A stretch of 56,292 nucleotides of DNA, taken from assembly GCA_038214135.1 (NCBI GenBank), contig JBBQSD010000025.1, forward strand, positions 1 through 56,292, written 5' to 3'. Every line of letters begins with the position of its first letter. The first letter of the stretch is position 1. The notes under the pieces are model-generated. The model did no database searches. It saw only the letters and a program-made list of their open reading frames with translations, and had not been told where the DNA came from. Shown in pieces: positions 32,129 through 40,031 of the stretch. This DNA is from JANLSE01 sp038214135. GTDB taxonomy: Bacteria; Chloroflexota; Chloroflexia; Chloroflexales; Roseiflexaceae. Made by a program: the position numbers and the translations under genes.

Positions 32129-32458
32129 TTACTGGCTAATCTTCTCGCCGGTGTATGGGTCGAACTTCCACTGCTCTGGCCCACGTGGGTGATCCGGCAG
32201 CATGACAGCGCCAATTGGCTTCGGCTGGGCAACTGGTGTTGCCATTTGAACAGGTGTTGCAACTGTTTGTGTGGCTAGATCTTCTGGCATAACGATCCAC
32301 AGCACAAGGTACACAAGCGGGCTGACACCGCCGGCGAAGATCGATAGTACAAACACCAGCCGGACGATCACCGGATCGATATTGAAATAGCGAGCGATCC
32401 CGCCTGCAACGCCACCCATCATACGATCGCTACGGCTACGCATTAATCGAGTATCCAT
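32129..32458 (-). CDS. PspC domain membrane protein
   Basis: A 109-residue protein with the PspC fold: RLMRSRSDRMMGGVAGGIARYFNID, then VRLVFVLSIFAGGVSPLVYLVLWIVMPE with one or two membrane segments, and a hydrophilic Gln/Pro/Thr-rich tail. PspC proteins sense or respond to membrane stress in the phage-shock response; no pspA is adjacent. ATG at 32458 has AAGGAG seven bases upstream; the frame extends to 32512 without support. It is a single-gene unit with a clear terminator. Confidence 0.9.
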   Translation of the reverse strand: MDTRLMRSRSDRMMGGVAGGIARYFNIDPVIVRLVFVLSIFAGGVSPLVYLVLWIVMPEDLATQTVATPVQMATPVAQPKPIGAVMLPDHPRGPEQWKFDPYTGEKISQ

Positions 32459-32603
32459 GAAATTGCTCCTTACATCTTGACCCTGAACTCGAATGCCAGG
32501 GATTATCTTCACTGTCTATCGGACGCTTTCGTTCTATAATTGTTGCAGCAGCATATGTTCCTACTTATGATAGCTTGTACTTGTGAAATGTGATATACTC
32601 ATC

Positions 32604-32618
32604 GCTGCATGATGCAGC
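32604..32618. other. Palindrome GCTGCAT-G-ATGCAGC upstream of mrp
   Basis: Perfect 7-bp arms in the expected leader, five bases after a TATACT -10-like hexamer (32594-32599). It could be an operator or hairpin that affects mrp. Confidence 0.35.
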
Positions 32619-32635
32619 GCAATGGAGCAATACCT

Positions 32636-33730
32636 ATGCCCTCCCCAACAGGCGCGCTCACCGAGGAGCTAGTTCTTAGGGCTCTTAGTACCGTTGAGGA
32701 GCCGGAACTCGGCGGCGATCTCGTGACGCGCCGAATGATTAAGAATATTGTAATCACTGGCGATCAACTCAAGTTTGCAATTGAGTTGACGACTCCGGCC
32801 TGCCCGCTCAAGGATCAGATCCGCGATGAGTGTCAACAGGCTCTGCTCAAGATTGCTGGCATTCCTGCTGATCGAATCCAGATCGAGTTTACCGCTCAGG
32901 TTCGGCCACGCGGTGGTGTGATGGATAAAGCTGCCATTCCTGGTGTGAGCCATGTGATCGCTGTTTCCGCAGGCAAGGGTGGCGTCGGCAAATCGACGGT
33001 TGCTGTCAATCTGGCGGTTGCACTGGTTCTGGAAGGCGCTCGTGTTGGACTGCTCGATGCCGATGTTCATGGCCCATCTGTCCCCACCATGCTTGGCACG
33101 AAGGGTTATAAACCAGAGGCGATTGTTCGTGCGGATGGCCAACAGGTGATGATCCCGATCGAGGCCTATGGCCTGAAGATGATCTCGATTGGTTTCCTTG
33201 TCGATGATGCCCAGCCGGTGATCTGGCGTGGCCCAATGGTTTCGCAGCTTTTGCGCCAGTTTCTATATCAGGTCGATTGGGGCGAACTCGATTATCTAAT
33301 TATCGACATGCCGCCAGGAACGGGCGATATTGCCCTGACGCTAACCCAATCGTTGCAGAATGCAGGCCTGACAGGCGCAGTTTCCGTCACAACGCCGCAA
33401 GCAGTGGCAACCCTCGATGTGCTGAAAAGTATGGAAATGTTCAAGAAAGTGAATGTCCCGCTGCTTGGGATCATCGAGAACATGGCCTATTTTATCGCGC
33501 CAGATACTGGCACACGCTATGATATATTCGGCAGTGGTGGTGCAGCGCGGCTAGCGGGGCAGCTTGATGTCCCATTACTCGGCCAGATTCCGCTTGGCAT
33601 GAGCATTCGTGAGGGCGGCGATACTGGCAAGCCGGCTGTTACTGGCACATTGCCGGATGGCTATGCCGATGTGTTCCGTGAGATTGCCCGCCGATTGGCA
33701 GCCCGTGTCAGTGTAATGGAGTACGCATAG
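32636..33730 (+). CDS. mrp: Mrp/NBP35-type iron-sulphur cluster carrier ATPase
   Basis: A 364-residue cytoplasmic P-loop ATPase of the Mrp/ApbC group, which carries Fe-S clusters to target proteins. An N-terminal MIP18/DUF59 domain (TVEEPELGGDLV, ELTTPACPLKDQI) precedes the deviant Walker A motif GKGGVGKSTVAVNLA and DADVHGPSVPTMLG; YLIIDMPPGTGDIALTL is the switch II region. The usual CxxC of ApbC near residue 290 is not evident in the GIIENMAYF segment, so cluster binding may differ. ATG at 32636 has GGAG eight bases upstream. First gene of a run with moaA, an IscA-type gene and a rhodanese. Confidence 0.92.
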   Translation: MPSPTGALTEELVLRALSTVEEPELGGDLVTRRMIKNIVITGDQLKFAIELTTPACPLKDQIRDECQQALLKIAGIPADRIQIEFTAQVRPRGGVMDKAAIPGVSHVIAVSAGKGGVGKSTVAVNLAVALVLEGARVGLLDADVHGPSVPTMLGTKGYKPEAIVRADGQQVMIPIEAYGLKMISIGFLVDDAQPVIWRGPMVSQLLRQFLYQVDWGELDYLIIDMPPGTGDIALTLTQSLQNAGLTGAVSVTTPQAVATLDVLKSMEMFKKVNVPLLGIIENMAYFIAPDTGTRYDIFGSGGAARLAGQLDVPLLGQIPLGMSIREGGDTGKPAVTGTLPDGYADVFREIARRLAARVSVMEYA

Positions 33731-33785
33731 CGAAACCTGTTATTGGCATTCGTGATGCACGCTTCATTTCAAAAGATACGAAAGA

Positions 33786-34862
33786 GTGGTGGTTGAGATG
33801 AAACATGATGATCTACAGCGCACGATCCCGCTCTACACATTTGGCACGAGTGCGCCGCTCCCAGCCTACCCTAATGATACGCCAGCGCTAGATAGTTATG
33901 GGCGGCGGATTGATTATCTGCGGATCTCATTAACGGATCGCTGCAATATGCGCTGTGTCTATTGTATGCCCGAGATCGGCATGAAGTTTATGCCGCGCCC
34001 GGAACTGCTGACGACCGATGAGTTGTTGATGGTGGTGCAAGCTGCTGCTGCGGTTGGTTTTCGTAAGCTGCGGCTAACAGGCGGCGAGCCAACCCTACGC
34101 CCCGATTTGGTTGAGATCATTCGTGCATCCAAGGCTACGCCAGGGATTGAACATGTGGCGATGACGACCAATGCATTGCGATTGGGGCAATTGGCAGAGC
34201 CACTCAAACAGGCGGGGCTTGATCGAGTCAATATCAGCATTGACACACTCGACCCAGATAAATTTCGCCGGGTGACCCGTGGTGGGAATTTTCAGAATGT
34301 TTGGGCGGGAATCGAGGCCGCTGATCGCGCTGGCCTGCTTCCGATCAAACTGAATGCCGTGGTTGTGCGTGGTATGAACGACGATGAAGTAACCGAACTG
34401 GCAGCGCTGACCCTTGAACGGCCATGGGAGATGCGTTTCATCGAAGTGATGCCACTCACTGGTGTGGCCGGCCTAGCAGAGGAGGGTGTTGTCAGTACTG
34501 CCGAACTGATTGCGAAGATTGAACAGCGTTTTGGGCCGCTCCAGCCGCATGGGCAGGATCCAAGTGACCCGGCGCGTCGTTATCGAATCCCTGGTGCGCG
34601 TGGCAAACTGGGCTTTATCAGTGCTGTCACCGACCCATTCTGCGCGACGTGTAATCGTATGCGCCTGACATCGGATGGGCGTTTGCATCTGTGTCTCCTG
34701 CGCGATGATGAGGTCGATCTGCGAGCTGCCATTCGTGGCGGTGCAGGTTCGGCAGAAATCGAGCAGATCATCCGGCATGCGGTGGCGATCAAACCCTGGG
34801 GCCACGGATTGCCGGATGGAATCCTACCACATGTACGTGGTATGTCGGCCCTTGGCGGCTAG
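33786..34862 (+). CDS. moaA: GTP 3',8-cyclase (molybdenum cofactor step 1)
   Basis: A 358-residue radical-SAM enzyme that converts GTP to the precursor of molybdopterin together with MoaC. The SAM cluster motif CNMRCVYC (Cys-x3-Cys-x2-Cys), the TGGEPTLR motif and the C-terminal cluster CATCNRMRLTSDGRLHLC (Cys-x2-Cys-x13-Cys) are all intact. The C-terminus ends in Gly-Gly (MSALGG), the conserved MoaA tail. Start could be GTG at 33786 or ATG at 33798; neither has a strong ribosome binding site. Its two clusters make the flanking Mrp and IscA-type genes meaningful neighbours. Confidence 0.95.
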   Translation: MVVEMKHDDLQRTIPLYTFGTSAPLPAYPNDTPALDSYGRRIDYLRISLTDRCNMRCVYCMPEIGMKFMPRPELLTTDELLMVVQAAAAVGFRKLRLTGGEPTLRPDLVEIIRASKATPGIEHVAMTTNALRLGQLAEPLKQAGLDRVNISIDTLDPDKFRRVTRGGNFQNVWAGIEAADRAGLLPIKLNAVVVRGMNDDEVTELAALTLERPWEMRFIEVMPLTGVAGLAEEGVVSTAELIAKIEQRFGPLQPHGQDPSDPARRYRIPGARGKLGFISAVTDPFCATCNRMRLTSDGRLHLCLLRDDEVDLRAAIRGGAGSAEIEQIIRHAVAIKPWGHGLPDGILPHVRGMSALGG

Positions 34863-34879
34863 GCGCAGGCGCAGAACTA

Positions 34880-34908
34880 TTGTCTTTCTAGATTTGATCT
34901 GATATACT
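34880..34908 (+). promoter_or_regulatory. Promoter of the IscA-type gene
   Basis: TTGTCT (34880-34885), 17-base spacer, TATACT (34903-34908). Start near 34915, about 30 bases before the ATG, so this gene can be transcribed independently of moaA. Confidence 0.7.
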
Positions 34909-34946
34909 TATTTGTAAACGCACTGGGTGCAAGGAGAATTACGCAC

Positions 34947-35405
34947 ATGGCCACAATGAATACGATTGAGCTTCGCTCTGCGACGGAGCTTGTTCCAGCC
35001 CTTAATGTCACTGAGAGTGCAGCTCAGCGCCTCCACGGAATGATGGGCGAGCGTCAACTTGAGGGCTACGGCCTGCGGGTGTTCGTTTCTGGTGGTGGCT
35101 GCTCGGGTATGCAGTATGGGATGACCTTCGACAACGAGTTGCGCGAGGGCGATAGCTCATGGCAAGTCGCTGGCCTGAAGGTGATCGTTGATCCAATCAG
35201 CATGCGCTACCTCCAAGGTGCGCAGATCAGCTTCCAGCAGGATAATATGTTGGCTGGTGCGTTCAAGATCGATAATCCCAATGCAGCATCGAGCTGTGGT
35301 TGTGGCCATTCCTTCCGTGCGAAGAGTGAGAATGCTTCGGCTGAAGAGGAGAGCTACGATGAAGGTTATGCTGGTGGCGGCTGTGGTTCTTGTGGTAACG
35401 GATAA
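34947..35405 (+). CDS. HesB/IscA-type iron-sulphur assembly protein with Cys-rich tail
   Basis: A 152-residue cytoplasmic A-type carrier. The core holds the three conserved cysteines: SGGGCSGMQYGM and SSCGCGHSF. Typical family length is 105-120; here about 20 residues precede the domain and some 27 acidic, Gly-rich residues follow, ending GGGCGSCGNG, which adds a Cys-x2-Cys pair. The tail could hold a metal or help transfer. ATG at 34947 has AAGGAG upstream, and a promoter lies at 34880. A terminator follows. It probably serves MoaA and other cluster enzymes. Confidence 0.9.
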   Translation: MATMNTIELRSATELVPALNVTESAAQRLHGMMGERQLEGYGLRVFVSGGGCSGMQYGMTFDNELREGDSSWQVAGLKVIVDPISMRYLQGAQISFQQDNMLAGAFKIDNPNAASSCGCGHSFRAKSENASAEEESYDEGYAGGGCGSCGNG

Positions 35406-35436
35406 ATCTGCCACATAGAGCGTGCGAAGAGCCTTG

Positions 35437-35485
35437 TCTACCCGCTCCGTCAGCGCACTCTGCGTCGATGGGCGGGTAGATTTTT
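35437..35485 (+). terminator. Terminator after the IscA-type gene
   Basis: TCTACCCGC (35437-35445) pairs with GCGGGTAGA (35472-35480), followed by five T. The rhodanese gene starts 17 bases later, so readthrough or a further promoter is needed for it. Confidence 0.7.
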
Positions 35486-35501
35486 GATTCATAGGGTACT
35501 C

Positions 35502-35837
35502 ATGCCAACTACACCATATCGAGATCTGACGGTTGCTGATGTCAAGGCCAAGCTGGATCGTGGCGAATCATTTCGGTTAATCGATGTTCGTGAACCAGCT
35601 GAGCATGCAATTGCTCGGATCGAGGGTGCCGAGCTATTGCCACTGAGCCAGGCGCAGCAATGGGTTGCAACACTCCCGCACGATGAAGAGCTTGTCTTTT
35701 TCTGCCATCATGGAGGGCGTAGCCAACAAGTTGCCCAGGTTTTGGCAATGCAACTTGGTTATACGCAGGTTGCCAATATGGTTGGCGGAATTGACGATTG
35801 GTCGTTACAGATCGATACGAAAGTTCCCCGCTACTAA
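35502..35837 (+). CDS. Rhodanese-like sulphurtransferase domain protein
   Basis: A 111-residue single-domain rhodanese. LIDVREPAEHAIARIEGAELLPL is the N-terminal rhodanese signature, and the active-site loop FFCHHGGRSQQVA contains the catalytic Cys that carries a persulphide. Sulphur from it could feed cluster or cofactor assembly, in keeping with the neighbouring genes. ATG at 35502 has AGGG upstream; a TTG at 35484 is less likely. Six bases separate it from the DUF309 gene. Confidence 0.9.
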   Translation: MPTTPYRDLTVADVKAKLDRGESFRLIDVREPAEHAIARIEGAELLPLSQAQQWVATLPHDEELVFFCHHGGRSQQVAQVLAMQLGYTQVANMVGGIDDWSLQIDTKVPRY

Positions 35838-35843
35838 GTATGA

Positions 35844-36209
35844 ATGGCTGATGCCGTGACCGAGGACGATACCCTTGCTGAGGGTCTACAACTCTTCAAT
35901 GCCGGTGCATACTGGCATGCCCACGAGGTATGGGAGCAGGGGTGGCTGCGAAGCGAGGAGCCACGCTCAACACTCTATAAAGGGATCATCCAGGCTGCTG
36001 CTGCGCTTGTTCACTGGCAACGCGGTAATCTGAAGGGGTTGCAGCGCAACTGGTATAAGGCGCGACCCCGGCTTGTGGCTGTTTCTGCGCTTATTGTTGA
36101 ACTTGATATTACTGTGTTTATTACTGCAATGGATCACTTTGTCATCACTGAGGGCGCTATGAACGTTGCGCCCCGCCTCTCTCTCACTGATGCGTTAGAC
36201 ATGCACTGA
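35844..36209 (+). CDS. DUF309 domain protein
   Basis: A 121-residue soluble helical protein with the DUF309 hallmark LFNAGAYWHAHEVWEQGWLR and a second helix GIIQAAAALVHWQRGN. The conserved His and Glu residues suggest a metal or small ligand, but no function is established. ATG at 35844 is six bases after the rhodanese stop codon, so translation is probably coupled; no strong ribosome binding site is present. Confidence 0.88.
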   Translation: MADAVTEDDTLAEGLQLFNAGAYWHAHEVWEQGWLRSEEPRSTLYKGIIQAAAALVHWQRGNLKGLQRNWYKARPRLVAVSALIVELDITVFITAMDHFVITEGAMNVAPRLSLTDALDMH

Positions 36210-36219
36210 GGAATTGTCT

Positions 36220-37197
36220 ATGCCTGCGCGTATCCTCGTTGTTGATGATGATCCTGCTATTGTGGAAGTGCTGCGCCGTTTCCTTAATCACGAGGGGTAT
36301 ACGGTTGTTACTGCCAACAATGGCATTGAAGCAATCGAACGTGTTCACGAAGACCAGCCTGATCTTATATTGCTCGATGTGACCATGCCCAAAATGGATG
36401 GCTTTATGGCCTGTCGGCGGCTCAAGGAAGATGAGCGAACGGCGCTTATTCCGATAACAATGCTGACCGGTCTTGATGATCAGGATTATCGAACGCGTGG
36501 TATTGAGGCTGGTGCGGATGATTTCCTCACGAAGCCATTTGACCAAACCACACTGCGGGCGCGCATTCGCTCACAATTGCGCCTGAAGCGCCTGACCGAC
36601 CAGCTTGAGCATACTGAGAGTGTCATTTTCATGCTTGCTCAGGCCGTTGAGGCGAAGGATCCATATACCGAGGGGCATCTTACACGAATCAAAACCTATG
36701 GTGAACAGTTGGCGATTGCCTCGCGCCTTAGCGCAGAAGAGGTTCGGGCGGTTCGCTATGGCGGGGTACTGCACGATATTGGTAAGATCGGCATCAGTGA
36801 CTCGATCCTGCTCAAGCCAGGCCCGCTCACTCCTGAAGAAACCGATGTGATGCGGCGGCATCCCGAAATCGGCGCTCAGATTGTCTCTCAGATGCGCTTT
36901 GCTCCCAAAATTACCCCAATTATCTGCAGCCATCACGAGCGCTGGGATGGTTCGGGCTACCCGGAAGGCCTGGTTGGCGCTGCTATTCCAATTGGCGCCC
37001 AGATTATTGCCGTGGTTGATGCCTATGATGCGATGATGACAAATCGCCCCTATCGGCGGGCATTGTCGGCAGAAGAACGTATCGCAGAACTGCGTGCTGG
37101 GCGTGGAACACAGTTTGCACCAGATATTTTGGATGTCTTTCTCAATCTGATCGTGACTAGTACGTTGGTTCAACTTAGCCAACCCGAATTGCGCTAA
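36220..37197 (+). CDS. Receiver-HD-GYP response regulator (RpfG-like)
   Basis: A 325-residue two-domain protein: receiver domain (VVDDD, phospho-acceptor in LILLDVTMPKMDG, Lys in TKPF) joined through a short helix to an HD-GYP domain (LHDIGKIGISDSIL, SHHERWDGSGYPEGLVG, DAYDAMMTNRPYR). Phosphorylation should control cyclic-di-GMP hydrolysis. ATG at 36220 has TGAGGA eight bases upstream. It lies ten bases after DUF309 and three before a methyltransferase, so it belongs to the same transcript. Confidence 0.94.
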   Translation: MPARILVVDDDPAIVEVLRRFLNHEGYTVVTANNGIEAIERVHEDQPDLILLDVTMPKMDGFMACRRLKEDERTALIPITMLTGLDDQDYRTRGIEAGADDFLTKPFDQTTLRARIRSQLRLKRLTDQLEHTESVIFMLAQAVEAKDPYTEGHLTRIKTYGEQLAIASRLSAEEVRAVRYGGVLHDIGKIGISDSILLKPGPLTPEETDVMRRHPEIGAQIVSQMRFAPKITPIICSHHERWDGSGYPEGLVGAAIPIGAQIIAVVDAYDAMMTNRPYRRALSAEERIAELRAGRGTQFAPDILDVFLNLIVTSTLVQLSQPELR

Positions 37198-37200
37198 CTT

Positions 37201-38025
37201 ATGTACGATCCACTCATTCCACTGCTGCGCTGCCTTGTGTGCCAGAGTTCCCTGACACTGCATGATGCACTGCGCGACTCACATCAGGAGATTATGACTG
37301 GCACGCTTGTGTGTGCTGGTTGTGCTGCACACTACCCGGTTCATCATGGGATCGCGGATTTTCTGGGGCCGCCGCGCCCGCCCAGCATTGCCCAGTTCAC
37401 CAATGAACTGACCCCAACTGCCTGGGCCTATGAGCGCCTCTGGCGTCCGCATTCGCTGACTCTGCTCAGTGGTGAGGCATTTCCCTATGAGCGTGAGTTG
37501 GCGCTTGTTACTAACTGGGTTGCACCAGAACGAAGCGGGCTGATTATTGATCTTGCCTGTTCAAATGGGTTGTATGCTCGTACACTGGCTCCCAGGCTGC
37601 CCGCTGGTGGGCAGGTTGTTGGTGTTGATCATAGCATGCCGATGCTTGTGGAAGCTCGCCAGCGTGCAGCTGCGCTTGGCCTAGCTATCAGCTATATTCG
37701 TGCAAAAGCGCAACGCCTGCCATTCGAACACAGTAGCGCTGCGGCGGTTACGATTGGCGGCTCGCTGAATGAGATTGGTGATCTGGTTGGGTGCCTGAAT
37801 GAGGTTCGGCGCGTACTGAACCCGAGTGGCCGCTTTGTTGCCATGACACTCACTCGCCATCCACGTCGGTTTGAGCGGGCCATTCAACAACTTCTTGCGC
37901 CGAGTGGCATTCGCTTTTGGCAGGCTGCGGATCTGGTTGCACAGTTTGCCACACAGCATCTACAGGTGGTTGATCAACGTCAGTATGGCATCGTGCTGTT
38001 CACGCTTGCGCGAGTGACGGGGTGA
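37201..38025 (+). CDS. Class I SAM-dependent methyltransferase with N-terminal zinc ribbon
   Basis: A 274-residue cytoplasmic protein. Residues 10-50 form a Trm112-like zinc ribbon (LRCLVCQSSL ... LVCAGCAAHYPV), followed by a Rossmann methyltransferase domain with motif I LIIDLACSNGLYARTLA and a motif II-like VVGVDHSMPMLVEARQRA. RlmA-type 23S rRNA methyltransferases have a comparable ribbon, but the ribbon sequence here differs and the substrate is unknown. The start follows the HD-GYP stop by three bases, suggesting coupled translation. Confidence 0.85.
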   Translation: MYDPLIPLLRCLVCQSSLTLHDALRDSHQEIMTGTLVCAGCAAHYPVHHGIADFLGPPRPPSIAQFTNELTPTAWAYERLWRPHSLTLLSGEAFPYERELALVTNWVAPERSGLIIDLACSNGLYARTLAPRLPAGGQVVGVDHSMPMLVEARQRAAALGLAISYIRAKAQRLPFEHSSAAAVTIGGSLNEIGDLVGCLNEVRRVLNPSGRFVAMTLTRHPRRFERAIQQLLAPSGIRFWQAADLVAQFATQHLQVVDQRQYGIVLFTLARVTG

Positions 38026-38035
38026 CGTGCTTGCC

Positions 38036-38142
38036 CGCTCTCCCCCTGACCCCCTCGCCCATGCCGGGGCGATGAGCGTTGCTCCATTGTGAACCCTTTG
38101 CGCCCCTCCCCACCGGTGGGGGAGGGGTTGGGGGAGAGGGGA
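38036..38142. repeat. GC-rich REP-like palindromes (copy f)
   Basis: CCCGCTCTCCCCCTGACCCC ... and CCCCTCCCC-ACCGGTGGGGGAGGGG-TTGGGGGAGAGGGG, similar to copy c. Near-perfect stems. Confidence 0.7.
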
Positions 38143-38318
38143 AATGTGTATTCACAACTATCATAGCAGCATACGAGCGGCATCACAATTGCGCTATGGG
38201 CGAATGGATGCGCCGAGGGAATGAGAGCCACCAACATTCTTTCAGCCTAGACGCCCCAATGGAACTCCTCTACCCTTGTGTTGTTCGCTTGCTCCCTTGT
38301 TCTCGGTTCTTGGTTCGG

Positions 38319-38336
38319 GCGGACACATAGGTCCGC
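38319..38336. repeat. Short hairpin GCGGAC-ACATAG-GTCCGC
   Basis: Same arms as the element at 42600-42617. Flanked by other repeats. Confidence 0.55.
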
Positions 38337-38378
38337 ACTACACGGTTCTTATTCTTTTGTTCAGGGTAGGTTCTGGGT

Positions 38379-38404
38379 ATTCTGACTCCTGACTTCTGAC
38401 TCCT
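38379..38404. repeat. TGACTCC heptamer array (locus 9) abutting the kinase stop codon
   Basis: TATTC-TGACTCC-TGACTTC-TGACTCC-TA. The stop codon TAG of the minus-strand kinase overlaps the last unit, reading TAGGAGTCAG. Confidence 0.75.
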
Positions 38405-39923
38405 ACCGATACCTGCCCGCCAATCCATGCAATACCGCGCTGAAGGCGGCTGGTGTCGGGCGTAGCGCTGGGTCATGTTCCAGGGCTGGGGTGAGTGCAG
38501 CGGCGATCTCAGTTGGGATGCGCGATAGTGCTGGAAACGCCAGCGGGTGCTTGGTTGGATCTTCATTCGCCAGCAGGTGGTAGAGCGTTGCTGCAAGTCC
38601 ATAGACATCGCTCTTGCAATGGGCCTGGCGATGATACTGTTCTGGTGCAGCATAACCAGGCGTTCCATAGTGTTCTGGCTGATTCTCTGGTGTGATGGCA
38701 TTAAGGACGATAGCGCTACCGAAATCGACAAGGATGGCTGGCGCGCCGATCTCGGGTGCGATCAGATTACCAGGCTTGATGTCGCAATGCACAATCGGAT
38801 GCTTGAGCCCGGCCAGGAATGTGATCACATCCGCTATTGCTGCTCCATGACGAAGGATTTCGCCAACCGAGAGCGTGCCCGTTTCGAGACGTTGCTCAAG
38901 AGATGGGCCGGCGACATACTCAAGCGCCATGAATGGTGCTACCATTTCGGGATACCAGCCCAGGAGCGTGATGATCCCTGGATGTTGGACATCGCGTAGC
39001 AATAATGCCTCACGCTCAAGGCAATATCGCGCCTCACGTTGCCAGCTTGTGTTGCCACCATCGGCTGAGGCAACCGCTTTGAGTACACAGATTGCGGCAC
39101 TTGCGCGATCCTCAGCCAGATAGATATGGCTCATGCCACCAGCGCCAATTGGGCGCAGAGCGGTATAGCGTGGCAGATCACGCAGTGATTCTGGCACACG
39201 GCTGGCAGCAATGAGGCCACAATCTGGGCAGGCTGTGGCTTTGAATGGCATAAGTACCATACAGTTGGGGCATGGCGTTGCACTACGATAGCTGAGTTGC
39301 ACGGGCGGTGTTCCATGGACAGAACCGATAGGAACCATATCCACGGTTGGTGCAGGCCGCGCCGATGCTATTGGTACAATCGGTGCTATTGGCTCGATAG
39401 ATGCTGGTGGTGCGGCGCTGGTGCGCTTTAGTTGGCGCTTGGCCCAGTAGATCGTGTAGATGAGTGTGCCAGTTGAAATAATCGGAAATACGACCATGAT
39501 GATCGGCCACAGCGTGTTCTCATCCGGCCCTGTTGCCAATGCCGTAAAGCACAGCCCGTTCCATAGCAAACGTAGCGCTCCCAGGCCGAAGATAGTGCTA
39601 CTGACCTGGCGATAGGTTGGGTTCTGGAAGCCCATCCCGCGCCCTGCAATCAGTAATGACCACATCGGCCAGATGACAACAAACCCCACTGGGAAGAACT
39701 CGAATACTGCATCACGGAGCAGGTAGAGCGTCAGCAGTGTGAGTGGGATACCAGCAATTGGCTCACACAGATTGAGCGCCAGATAGCGTATTGTCGCTGC
39801 TTGCTCTCCATGGAATTGGTTTGCACTGCTAAACGCCTGGGCACCAAGGACGCAGCTATAGATCACGAGGGCCAGTATTGCTAGCCCTGGAATTGCGAGA
39901 ATGATGAAGAGCATCAATTGCAT
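38403..39923 (-). CDS. Membrane Ser/Thr protein kinase with zinc ribbon
   Basis: A 506-residue protein with an unusual order: about five membrane helices first (to near residue 165), a linker, a double-Cys zinc ribbon near 217-237 (CPNCMVLMPFKATACPDCG) and then the kinase domain from about 255. Gly-loop IGAGGMSHIYLAED, Lys in CVLKAV, catalytic loop HCDIKPGNLI, DFGSAIVL and GTPGYAAPEQY are present, so it should be active. The usual HRD is HCD, a non-RD kinase. ATG at 39923 is preferred; upstream codons to 40016 overlap the divergent gene. Divergent from a penicillin-binding protein, it may sense envelope state, which is inference. Confidence 0.88.
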   Translation of the reverse strand: MQLMLFIILAIPGLAILALVIYSCVLGAQAFSSANQFHGEQAATIRYLALNLCEPIAGIPLTLLTLYLLRDAVFEFFPVGFVVIWPMWSLLIAGRGMGFQNPTYRQVSSTIFGLGALRLLWNGLCFTALATGPDENTLWPIIMVVFPIISTGTLIYTIYWAKRQLKRTSAAPPASIEPIAPIVPIASARPAPTVDMVPIGSVHGTPPVQLSYRSATPCPNCMVLMPFKATACPDCGLIAASRVPESLRDLPRYTALRPIGAGGMSHIYLAEDRASAAICVLKAVASADGGNTSWQREARYCLEREALLLRDVQHPGIITLLGWYPEMVAPFMALEYVAGPSLEQRLETGTLSVGEILRHGAAIADVITFLAGLKHPIVHCDIKPGNLIAPEIGAPAILVDFGSAIVLNAITPENQPEHYGTPGYAAPEQYHRQAHCKSDVYGLAATLYHLLANEDPTKHPLAFPALSRIPTEIAAALTPALEHDPALRPTPAAFSAVLHGLAGRYR

Positions 39924-40001
39924 ATGTCTACTCGCTTGGCTTGATCGAACGCCAGTTTTGAATGTATAACGATGTTGTAGCGTGTTGTGTTCCCAATTGC
40001 A

Positions 40002-40024
40002 AGCACCTGGGTGCATGCTATACT
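40002..40024 (+). promoter_or_regulatory. Extended -10 promoter of the PBP gene
   Basis: TTGCAA (about 39997-40002), a 16-base spacer and TGCTATACT with -10 hexamer at 40019-40024. The expected start is 40031, next to the ATG at 40032, implying a leaderless mRNA. Confidence 0.5.
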
Positions 40025-40031
40025 TCCTGGT

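Larger units (their letters stand above)
38026..38402. other. Repeat-filled gap between methyltransferase and kinase genes
   Basis: 377 bases between convergent genes. It is nearly all repeats: a double REP-like palindrome, a GCGGAC/GTCCGC hairpin, a CTTGTTC-rich remnant of the 53-bp element (about 38278-38305) and a heptamer array. No gene is visible. Confidence 0.7.
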
